From the NCBI GenBank assembly GCA_039033795.1, contig JBCCBY010000213.1, forward strand, positions 1-5,342: 5,342 bases of DNA. The letters run 5' to 3'. The DNA comes from Parvularcula sp039033795 (GTDB taxonomy: Bacteria; Pseudomonadota; Alphaproteobacteria; Caulobacterales; Parvularculaceae). A model generated the notes under the pieces. That model saw only the letters and a program-made list of their open reading frames with translations. It was not told the DNA's origin and did no database searches. Both the position numbers and the translations under genes were made by a program. Each line of letters starts with the position of its first letter. The first letter of the stretch is position 1. Below, one piece after another: positions 1-5,268 of the stretch.

Positions 1-567
1 ACCCAGAATATCTTCAACACCAACCTCTTTGGTCCTCACCGCATGGCGCGGGCTGTGTTGCCCACCATGCGGAAGCAGGGATCGGGGCAGATCTTCCAAA
101 TTTCATCACAGCTCGGACGCGTCATTTATCCCACCTTGGCGCAATATTCGCCGACAAAGTTCGCCCTCGAAGCGATGAGCGAACAAATGGCTTATGAAAT
201 TGCCTCGCAAGGGATTGAGGTAACGATCATTGAGCCGGGCGGTTACCCAACGGACATTTGGGAGAACGCGTTGGTCCTGACCGAAGACCTCCTTGGGCGG
301 ACGGAGCCAGAGGTCCTTGATGCGTATAGCGCAATGATTGAGGCCGTGAGAGCACGCGGTGAGAGCGGCGGGGATAGCGATCCGATGGATATTCCGCATG
401 CGATTGCTGAGATCATTGCGATGCCCGCGGGCTCTCGGCCCTTGCGCCGGGCCGTCCATCCAGGTCCCAAGCCGCAGCAGTTCATCAATTTTGCGTCGGC
501 ACGAACGCAGAAAGCGATGCTGGGCCGGACACCATTTGCTGAGGCAGGCAAAGCCGTTCTCGACTAA
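1..567 (+). CDS. Short-chain dehydrogenase/reductase (SDR), C-terminal part; start outside window
   Basis: The reading frame is open from base 1 and ends at TAA 565-567, so 188 residues of a longer protein are visible. The N-terminal NAD(P)-binding glycine motif lies outside the window. The visible part carries the classical SDR active-site series: Asn8 in NTNLFG, Ser36 in ISSQLG, and Tyr49/Lys53 in YSPTK, with the Ser 13 residues before the Tyr as is usual. These are followed by the conserved strand and turn EPGGYPT (about residues 78-84), which closes over the nicotinamide. The family catalyses NAD(P)-dependent oxidation or reduction of alcohols and ketones in the cytoplasm. The substrate cannot be told, because the C-terminal specificity region gives no recognisable clue. 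An ATG at 43 is in frame, but the conserved Asn lies before it, so it is internal. The gene converges on the flagellin gene with a 40-bp gap. Confidence 0.93.
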   Translation, partial: TQNIFNTNLFGPHRMARAVLPTMRKQGSGQIFQISSQLGRVIYPTLAQYSPTKFALEAMSEQMAYEIASQGIEVTIIEPGGYPTDIWENALVLTEDLLGRTEPEVLDAYSAMIEAVRARGESGGDSDPMDIPHAIAEIIAMPAGSRPLRRAVHPGPKPQQFINFASARTQKAMLGRTPFAEAGKAVLD

Positions 568-576
568 TCATTACAC

Positions 577-606
577 GGCGGGATCGAGCCAAGCCTCGGG
601 CCCGCC
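577..606. terminator. Hairpin between convergent SDR and flagellin genes, probable bidirectional terminator
   Basis: GGCGGG (577-582) pairs with CCCGCC (601-606), and an inner CGAG (585-588) pairs with CTCG (595-598). A 2x2 internal loop separates the two helices and the terminal loop has 6 bases. It starts 9 bases after the SDR stop codon and directly abuts the flagellin stop codon, the usual place for a terminator shared by convergent genes. There is no T-run on either side, so it is not a textbook intrinsic terminator. It may instead stabilise 3' ends. Confidence 0.5.
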
Positions 607-607
607 C

Positions 608-2044
608 TCATCGGAACAGTTGAAGGATTGTGGCCGGGCGCTGATTGGCGATGCTCAGGCTTTGCGCAGTCAGCCGCTCCTGCACCTCGATCGCGGCGAG
701 GCGGCTGGCTTCGACTTGCAGGTCTGCCTCCACAAGGCTCGCGACCGATAGGTCCAACGCGTCTGTGAGGTCGCTTAGAAACCGATCCTGCTGGACGAGC
801 CGTTCTCTATACGCACCAATTTGTGAGATCTCACGGTTCAGTTTGTTCCGTAAACCATCGAGAACGGTAAAGGCTTGTTCTGCAAATCCTGCAGATAGAG
901 ATGGCCTGAGGGTCGAAAGAACCTCAGTAAAGCCTGCCGTGCTAATCCTGCTTTCGCCCTCGTCAAGATGGGCAAAGAAATCGAGCCGTGTGCTTCCTGT
1001 CTTGGCTGTTTCAGCGCCGAGTGCTTCTGATTCACCAGTCAGCTGTGTGGTGTCGAGGCTGAGCACAAACCCATCAAGCAGTGTCCTGTTCTCGCGTCCC
1101 CAGATGTTGAGCGTGTAGGACCCTGGCGCAACGATATCGATCGTGGCCGGTGTGCCAGGGAGAAACTGAGTCTCCGAGCCCCATTCAGGAACGCCCGAGG
1201 GATCGTCGATCGTCACCCGCGAGTTTGCGGTCAGCGGCGTTCCATCAATCCCGATATGAATGCTGTTGGATTGCTCATCAGGTCCGATCCCGCGAAACGC
1301 AAAGTAATATCGTCCGGCTTCGGAAAATTCGAGTTCGTAATCAAGTCTTGGCGCAAAGGCGCGTGCCAAGGCGCTTGTGGCGTAGTTGATTTGACCAACG
1401 GATGGATCATCACCCCAGACCAAATAACCTGCATTGTCCTCTGACTCTGCCCAGGCATAACCCCGATTGCCGACATTCAAGTCATAGCTTTCCGCCTCGA
1501 TGACGAACCGCGTGCCTTCATCATAGCCACTTGCTTCGTAGGCAAATCGGTCGAGGTCGCGGCCCTGGACCCCTATGGTCTGAAAGCCAAGCCCGTTGCC
1601 GGAGCGGTCAAGTCCAACCACGGCGGTGTTGGTGCCGTCATCCCGCAAAAGATTTGTATCCTGAAAGCCAGCCGACGATAAGGCTTCGCTGGCTTGCTGC
1701 AAAAGTGCATTGAAGGCCACTTCAAGCTCATCGAGCGCCACGCCCTGTTGCGCAGTCGTGATCACCCCGGCGACTGCGTCCAGTGTTCTGTTGAGTTGCC
1801 GGGCGCCGCTCAATGCCGCTGCGAAGCTTCCCTCTTGTTGGCCAAGATTGTCCCGTAACCCTGACAAGACGACCAGATCTCCCCGCGTCTTGTTGCTCAC
1901 CAAAAAGAACGCAGGATTGTCTCCGGCCGATTGGATTCGCAGGCCCGTCGCCAAGCGGTTGCGAACCTCGTCACCCGACTGTTGGGTGGAACGAAGTTGC
2001 ACCAAGGCGGTTTGCGCCGATGCGTTTGTCAGCAATGACCCCAC
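608..2044 (-). CDS. Flagellin with a carbohydrate-binding-like insert in the variable region
   Basis: 478 residues from the GTG at 2044-2042, ending TGA at 610-608. The N-terminus MGSLLTNASAQTAL, the segment LATGLRIQSAGDNPAFF (about 31-47) and the coiled region to about residue 130 form the flagellin D0/D1 domain. The C-terminus (about 385-478) has the matching helices, with VEADLQVEASRLAAIEVQ and the terminal SIANQRPATILQLFR. No cysteine is present, as is typical of flagellins. These ends assemble the filament; export is by the flagellar type III system without a cleaved signal. Residues about 179-335 replace the ordinary variable region with a beta-rich domain (separate entry). A longer frame from a TTG at 2107 would add 21 residues unlike any flagellin N-terminus. 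The GTG has a good ribosome site and gives the canonical start. No other flagellar gene is in view, so this looks like a separately transcribed, possibly accessory, flagellin. Confidence 0.9.
   Translation of the reverse strand: MGSLLTNASAQTALVQLRSTQQSGDEVRNRLATGLRIQSAGDNPAFFLVSNKTRGDLVVLSGLRDNLGQQEGSFAAALSGARQLNRTLDAVAGVITTAQQGVALDELEVAFNALLQQASEALSSAGFQDTNLLRDDGTNTAVVGLDRSGNGLGFQTIGVQGRDLDRFAYEASGYDEGTRFVIEAESYDLNVGNRGYAWAESEDNAGYLVWGDDPSVGQINYATSALARAFAPRLDYELEFSEAGRYYFAFRGIGPDEQSNSIHIGIDGTPLTANSRVTIDDPSGVPEWGSETQFLPGTPATIDIVAPGSYTLNIWGRENRTLLDGFVLSLDTTQLTGESEALGAETAKTGSTRLDFFAHLDEGESRISTAGFTEVLSTLRPSLSAGFAEQAFTVLDGLRNKLNREISQIGAYRERLVQQDRFLSDLTDALDLSVASLVEADLQVEASRLAAIEVQERLTAQSLSIANQRPATILQLFR
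1040..1510 (-). other. Protein domain: CBM6/35-like beta-sandwich inside the flagellin
   Basis: This segment encodes residues about 179-335 of the flagellin. It opens with FVIEAESYD, the 'EAE' start typical of CBM6/CBM35-type modules, where the glutamate often binds a structural calcium. It continues with PRLDYELEFSEAGRYYFAFR and SIHIGIDGT, and closes with APGSYTLNIWGREN and LLDGFVLSLD. The order (strand, 'G.Y....R', 'v.iglDG', 'G.ytl.iw.RE....lD.fvL') matches a family of galactose-binding-like domains found in secreted and surface proteins and at the ends of some glycoside hydrolases. The assignment is from remembered family patterns, not a search. Sugar binding is inferred; the ligand is unknown. 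Confidence 0.65.
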
Positions 2045-2050
2045 GTCGTG

Positions 2051-2062
2051 CCTTACTCCCCC
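2051..2062 (-). promoter_or_regulatory. Ribosome binding site that fixes the flagellin GTG start
   Basis: On the minus strand GGGGGAGTAAGG stands 6 bases before the GTG at 2044-2042. It gives a purine-rich site at normal spacing and supports GTG over the upstream TTG at 2107, which has no comparable site. Confidence 0.7.
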
Positions 2063-2102
2063 GGTCACGCGTCGTTTCGCTGAGTTTAAACTGATAAATT
2101 GT

Positions 2103-2127
2103 AACAACTCTGCAAATGGGTCGTTCC
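2103..2127 (-). promoter_or_regulatory. Candidate EcfG (general stress sigma) promoter of the flagellin gene
   Basis: Minus strand: GGAAC (2127-2123), 17 bases, then GTT (2105-2103). This fits the alphaproteobacterial EcfG/RpoE2/SigT consensus GGAAC-N16/17-(C)GTT, except that the base before GTT is T rather than C. Transcription would begin near 2096, leaving a leader of about 50 bases before the GTG start. The same place also contains TGTTACAAT (2106-2098), an extended -10 for the housekeeping sigma factor but with no good -35. Either could be the real promoter. No convincing sigma-54 or sigma-28 site was found. Confidence 0.4.
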
Positions 2128-2136
2128 AGAGGTTGT
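2104..2136. repeat. Imperfect inverted repeat overlapping the flagellin promoter candidate
   Basis: ACAACTCTG (2104-2112) is the reverse complement of CAGAG-TTGT (2127-2136), apart from one extra G at 2132. The spacing is 14 bases. The arms sit on the -10 and -35 elements of the candidate promoter, which suits an operator. If transcription starts further upstream, it could be a leader hairpin instead. Confidence 0.4.
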
Positions 2137-2194
2137 CTCTTAAGCATTAGTGTTCGGCTCGGGGTTGTGTGTCTCTCACCGGGACGGTTGAACC

Positions 2195-2224
2195 AAAAAA
2201 CCCACGGCAAGAGCCGCGGGTTTT
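2195..2224 (-). terminator. Rho-independent terminator of the OmpA-like lipoprotein gene
   Basis: AAAACCC-A-CGGC (2197-2208) and GCCG-C-GGGTTTT (2213-2224) form an 11-bp stem with one mismatch and a 4-base loop. Read on the minus strand, it ends in a run of six T (2200-2195). It lies 38 bases beyond the lipoprotein stop codon and separates that gene from the flagellin, so the flagellin needs its own promoter. The plus strand has four T at the other end and could also terminate antisense transcripts. Confidence 0.85.
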
Positions 2225-2261
2225 CGCTTAAGTCAAAGATTTTGGATTGAAAGTCAGGCGT

Positions 2262-2933
2262 TTAGAAGTTGGTGGGGATGAGATCGATCTCGACCCGCCG
2301 GTTTTGCTGGCGACCGGACGCTGTATCGTTGCTCGCAATTGGCTGACTTTCGCCAAAGCCCCGGGCATCAATGCGTTGGGGCGCCACGCCTTGGCCAGCG
2401 AGGTAATTGCCCACCGAGACGGCACGGCTCACCGAGAGGCTGTTGTTGTAGGCATCAGATCCCGTGCTGTCGGTGTGACCTGCCACGAAAACGGTGGTGC
2501 GGTCGAACTCTTGGATGACCTTCGCCACCGAGTTCAACGTTGCGTAGAAGCTGCCATCGATCGATTGTTGATCCGTCGCAAAAAGGATATTGCCGGGCAT
2601 AATCAACGTGATGTTGTCGCCGTCGCGCTGAACGCGGACCCCGGTGCCAGCAAGCTCTTGGCGAAGGCGCTCCTCTTGGCGCCCTTGGTAGGCACCAACG
2701 CCCGTGCCAACCGCGGCGCCAGCAATCGCTCCGACAGCGGCGCCTGTTGCGGGGTCAACATCGCCCGAGATTGCGCCAACGATGCCGCCGAGGGCCGCGC
2801 CTGCCGCCGCACCGCCAAAGGTGCCGCGTGCTGTGCGGGACGCCTGGCGTTCACCGGTGTAAGGATTGGTGCTGCAACCGGTCATGGCCACAGGAACGAG
2901 AAGGGCTACGACCCCAATCATGGACTTCTTCAT
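2262..2933 (-). CDS. Outer-membrane lipoprotein: glycine zipper plus OmpA-like peptidoglycan-binding domain (YiaD type)
   Basis: 223 residues. Residues 1-19 form a lipoprotein signal (Lys-Lys, then a hydrophobic run) ending in a lipobox AMTGC with Cys20. The next residue is Ser, not Asp, which suits sorting to the outer membrane. Residues about 37-83 are a small-residue stretch (GGAAAGAALGG, GAIAGAAVGTGVGAYQG) of the glycine-zipper type, expected to insert in or pack against membrane. Residues about 100-219 are an OmpA C-terminal domain: NILFATD, GHTDSTGSDAYNNSLSVSRA and FGESQPIASNDTASGRQQNRRVEI. Asp155 and Arg170 have the 15-residue spacing of the diaminopimelate-binding pair in this domain. 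It is expected to tie the outer membrane to peptidoglycan. An ATG at 2933 with GGAG 6 bases upstream is preferred over the TTG at 2939, which abuts the GGAG. It is followed by its own terminator and is divergent from the pseudouridine synthase gene. Confidence 0.92.
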   Translation of the reverse strand: MKKSMIGVVALLVPVAMTGCSTNPYTGERQASRTARGTFGGAAAGAALGGIVGAISGDVDPATGAAVGAIAGAAVGTGVGAYQGRQEERLRQELAGTGVRVQRDGDNITLIMPGNILFATDQQSIDGSFYATLNSVAKVIQEFDRTTVFVAGHTDSTGSDAYNNSLSVSRAVSVGNYLAGQGVAPQRIDARGFGESQPIASNDTASGRQQNRRVEIDLIPTNF

Positions 2934-2939
2934 CGACAA

Positions 2940-2945
2940 CTCCGT
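2940..2945 (-). promoter_or_regulatory. Ribosome binding site deciding the lipoprotein start
   Basis: ACGGAG on the minus strand lies 6 bases before the ATG at 2933-2931. A TTG two codons earlier (2939-2937) would directly touch this site with no spacing, so the ATG is the likely start. Confidence 0.7.
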
Positions 2946-2957
2946 CCGAAAGTCTGA

Positions 2958-2976
2958 TGGAACCAGATGTGTTCCA
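2958..2976. repeat. Perfect inverted repeat upstream of the lipoprotein gene
   Basis: TGGAAC (2958-2963) and GTTCCA (2971-2976) are perfect inverted arms around a 7-base spacer. It lies 25 bases before the lipoprotein start in the divergent intergenic region. It may be an operator or a short leader hairpin. The GGAAC arms resemble an EcfG -35 element, but no GTT follows at 16-17 bases in either direction, so no promoter is claimed. Confidence 0.4.
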
Positions 2977-2984
2977 CGCTTCTA

Positions 2985-3000
2985 TGTCAGTCGGATGACA
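2985..3000. repeat. Short inverted repeat in the divergent intergenic region
   Basis: TGTCA (2985-2989) and TGACA (2996-3000) flank 6 bases. It lies roughly midway between the divergent lipoprotein and pseudouridine synthase genes. The arms are short enough to occur by chance. I found no convincing promoter for either gene in this 113-bp region. Confidence 0.25.
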
Positions 3001-3046
3001 GCGGCGATGGAGATTTGCAACTTAATGTAATGTTGGGATCGTTTTT

Positions 3047-3799
3047 GTGGAATTTGAAGGTGATAGGGGCGAGCGCATTGCGAAAGTCTTGGCCCGGGCG
3101 GGTGTCGCTTCGCGCCGGGACGCCGAAAAACTGATCGCCGATGGCCGAATCACCGTTGACGGAGCAGTGATCACAACGCCAGCGACGTTTGTCCAGGGAA
3201 CGGAGGATATCCGGTTCGATGGCGACCGGGTGGGAAAGCCTGAGGCGACTCGGCTGTGGCGCTATCACAAGCCCGCGGGCATCGTGACGACTCACAAGGA
3301 CCCGCAAGATCGTCCAACGGTTTTTTCAGCACTGCCGCCGGGAATGCCAAGGGTTTTGTCGGTGGGACGCCTTGATCTGAACACCGAAGGGCTGCTGCTG
3401 CTGACCAATGATGGAGGCCTCTCGCGCTTGCTGGAACTTCCAAGCACCGGCTGGAAGCGCCGCTATAGAGTTCGTGCCTATGGCCGGGTGAGCCAAGCAA
3501 AGCTTGATCAGCTCAAAGACGGCGTTGAGGTCGAAGGTGTTGTTTATGGGCCGATCCTTGCTCAACTCGATCGCCAGCAAGGCGGCAACAGTTGGATCAC
3601 TTTGTCGATCACGGAGGGCAAAAACCGAGAGGTCCGTAACGTGATGCGTCATCTCGGTTTGACCGTGAACCGGTTGATCCGGGTGGCCTACGGACCGTTT
3701 CAGTTGGGCGCTCTTGACGATGGTGGGATTGAAGAGGTCCCCACGCGGGTCTTAAAAGAGCAGCTTGGCAAAAAACTTGCTGCGAGCATCGGTCTCTAG
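3047..3799 (+). CDS. rluB: Ribosomal pseudouridine synthase, RsuA/RluB family
   Basis: 250 residues. Residues about 8-60 are an S4 RNA-binding domain (RIAKVLARAGVASRRDAEKL, then GRITVDG). The catalytic domain follows, with VGRLDLNTEGLLLLTNDG (residues 106-123); Asp110 is the nucleophile that isomerises uridine. KRRYRVRAYG (137-146) and EGKNREVRNVMRHLG (190-204) are further family motifs. The family modifies single uridines: RsuA in 16S, RluB/E/F in 23S rRNA. The exact site cannot be read from sequence, so rluB is the likeliest label rather than a proven one. The GTG at 3047 is the first usual start after an in-frame TAA at 3023 and has a weak GGGA (3035-3038) 8 bases upstream. It is the first gene of a three-gene operon, with zero spacing to the next gene. 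Confidence 0.93.
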   Translation: MEFEGDRGERIAKVLARAGVASRRDAEKLIADGRITVDGAVITTPATFVQGTEDIRFDGDRVGKPEATRLWRYHKPAGIVTTHKDPQDRPTVFSALPPGMPRVLSVGRLDLNTEGLLLLTNDGGLSRLLELPSTGWKRRYRVRAYGRVSQAKLDQLKDGVEVEGVVYGPILAQLDRQQGGNSWITLSITEGKNREVRNVMRHLGLTVNRLIRVAYGPFQLGALDDGGIEEVPTRVLKEQLGKKLAASIGL

Positions 3800-4705
3800 G
3801 TGCCGCTTTTTGATGCCTATGTCATGACCGATTGGTCGGCGGCTTCGGCGCCGACCCGACCGAGGGCTGCCAACACGATTTGGACAGCCTATTGGGAAAA
3901 GGGAGCATCCGGTGTGGAGAACTTCACGACACGGAGGGCAGCGATGATGGCGCTGTCCCGTCGCTTCACGTGTCTTTTGGCAAAGGGAAGCCGGGTCTTC
4001 GCTGGGTTCGATTTCAGCTTTGGCTATCCCGCCGGTGCTGCCCAGGCAATCACGGGCCAAGCACGATGGGAAAGCCTTTGGGCCTATCTCGCTCGCGAAG
4101 TCCGGGATGATGAGAAAAATGCCAACAACCGCTTTGACATCGCCGATCGATTGAACGCCCAGGTGTTTGCCAAACAGCCCAAGTTTTGGGGTCGTCCGCC
4201 AGGCCGTACTGACCTTAAATCTCTCCCTGCCAAGAAGGATGTGACCTATGGAGACGTCGCAGAACACCGCGTTGCTGAGCGATACTTTCCGCGTGCCCAA
4301 CCGGTATGGAAAATGTTCACGACAGGGAGTGTTGGTGGCCAAAGCATGACGGGTATCGCGCAGTTGGAGATCCTCCGCCAAGACCCGGCGCTTAAAAACC
4401 ATCTGTTGGTTTGGCCGTTCGACACCGATTTCGATCAAGGCCTGTCCCATCGGCCAAGCATCACGCTTGCTGAGCTTTACCCCTCCGCTTTCACGGTTGA
4501 GCCGCAGACAGGGGAGGTGTTGGACGAGGCGCAAGTCCGCTCCGTGGTCGACGCGTTGGTCTCGCGCGACCAGGCCGATGTGCTGCGCCCGCTCCTGGCG
4601 CCTCCGCCCGATGCCACGCCCGAGCAACAAGCGTTGATGATCGCCGAGGAAGGGTCGATCATCGGGGCGGGCCTGCTTAACGTTCAGGGAACATCGTCAC
4701 GATGA
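3800..4705 (+). CDS. Conserved protein of unknown function, possibly RNase H-like fold (DUF429-like)
   Basis: 301 residues, starting at a GTG that directly follows the TAG of the pseudouridine synthase gene; with no clear ribosome site, translation is probably coupled. The stop codon overlaps the rsmD start (ATGA). There is no signal peptide or membrane segment, so it is likely cytoplasmic. Blocks that look conserved: YVMTDWSAAS (7-16), FAGFDFSFGYPAG (67-79), KFWGRPPG (128-135), PVWKMFTTGSVGGQSMTGI (168-186), WPFDTD (205-210), AELYPSAF (224-231), VVDALVSRDQADVL (249-262) and EEGSIIGA (283-290). The order of an early Asp, a 'D.P.G.P'-like motif, 'E.yPs' and a late Asp-rich helix recalls DUF429 proteins with a ribonuclease H-like fold. 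That is inference. I recall relatives carrying cobalamin- or molybdopterin-related labels of doubtful origin, and nothing here supports those roles. Being between two rRNA modification genes suggests RNA work. Confidence 0.85.
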   Translation: MPLFDAYVMTDWSAASAPTRPRAANTIWTAYWEKGASGVENFTTRRAAMMALSRRFTCLLAKGSRVFAGFDFSFGYPAGAAQAITGQARWESLWAYLAREVRDDEKNANNRFDIADRLNAQVFAKQPKFWGRPPGRTDLKSLPAKKDVTYGDVAEHRVAERYFPRAQPVWKMFTTGSVGGQSMTGIAQLEILRQDPALKNHLLVWPFDTDFDQGLSHRPSITLAELYPSAFTVEPQTGEVLDEAQVRSVVDALVSRDQADVLRPLLAPPPDATPEQQALMIAEEGSIIGAGLLNVQGTSSR

Positions 4706-5268
4706 GGATTGTCGGCGGCGCATGGAGCGGCAGAAAGATCGCGGCCCCTGCTGGCCGGGGAACGCGACCCACCACGGACCGCACGCGCGAGTCGCTTTTT
4801 AATATCCTGACCCACAAAGACGGCTTCACGTTTGAGGGTGCGCGGGTGATCGACCTTTTTGCTGGTTCAGGCGCGCTCGGGTTCGAGGCACTGTCCCGCG
4901 GAGCATCATTTTGTCTGTTCGTCGAAACCGATGCCGCAGCAAGGGGCGTGATCCGCGATAATGTTGAGGCACTCAGCCTCTTCGGTAACACCCGTATCCA
5001 CCGTCGGCCTGCGGACAGTTTAGGCACCAAACCCGCCGGTGTGGGGCCTCGCTTTGATCTTGCGTTTCTCGACCCGCCCTATGCGAAGGGCCTTCTGACG
5101 CCCTCGCTTGCGATCTTGATGAGCGGCGACTGGCTGTCGCCGGGGGCGTGGCTCATTGCTGAACACCGCAAAGATGATCGGTTTGAGCTGCCGGATGGCA
5201 TCGAGAAAGAAGACACCAGGCTCTTTGGTGACACGGAGGTCAGCTTTCTTCGCGCCCTTCCTGCGTAA
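4702..5268 (+). CDS. rsmD: 16S rRNA (guanine966-N2)-methyltransferase RsmD
   Basis: 188 residues, a usual length for RsmD. It transfers a methyl group from S-adenosylmethionine to N2 of G966 in 16S rRNA during small-subunit assembly. The N-terminus RIVGGAWSGRKI and GTRPTTDRTRESLFNIL (20-36) are the RsmD signature for RNA binding. DLFAGSGALGFEALSRGA (51-68) is the SAM-binding motif I, VETD (74-77) the ribose-binding acidic loop, and FLDPPY (122-127) the catalytic N-methyltransferase motif. All key residues are present. The ATG at 4702 overlaps the previous stop by 4 bases (ATGA), and AGGGA (4686-4690) stands 11 bases upstream, so coupled translation is likely. It is the last gene of the operon. 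Its final 29 bases overlap the end of a convergent minus-strand frame. Confidence 0.96.
   Translation: MRIVGGAWSGRKIAAPAGRGTRPTTDRTRESLFNILTHKDGFTFEGARVIDLFAGSGALGFEALSRGASFCLFVETDAAARGVIRDNVEALSLFGNTRIHRRPADSLGTKPAGVGPRFDLAFLDPPYAKGLLTPSLAILMSGDWLSPGAWLIAEHRKDDRFELPDGIEKEDTRLFGDTEVSFLRALPA

Noticed and set aside
43..45. ATG as the start of the SDR gene
   Set aside because: The frame is open to the window edge, and the conserved NTNLFG segment with the catalytic Asn lies before this ATG.
645..1118. 157-residue plus-strand open frame inside the flagellin gene
   Set aside because: Ser/Arg/Cys-rich shadow of the flagellin; no motifs and no ribosome site.
2110..2128. Possible sigma-54 promoter (TGG...TTGC on the minus strand) for the flagellin
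   Set aside because: The GG and GC elements are 2 bases too far apart for the strict -24/-12 spacing.
2247..2957. 236-residue plus-strand open frame opposite the lipoprotein gene
   Set aside because: It mirrors the high-GC codon pattern of the real gene on the other strand, shows no family motif, and covers both the terminator-side and start-side flanks of the lipoprotein gene.
3026..3031. TGTAAT as a -10 element for the pseudouridine synthase operon
   Set aside because: No -35 at suitable spacing, and the implied transcript would start so close to the GTG that it would lose the ribosome site.
3752..4630. 292-residue minus-strand open frame opposite the unknown 301-residue gene
   Set aside because: It is rich in Arg, Gly and Cys, as expected for antisense of GC-rich coding DNA, and has no recognisable domain. 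The plus-strand frame has coherent motif blocks and operon-like junctions.
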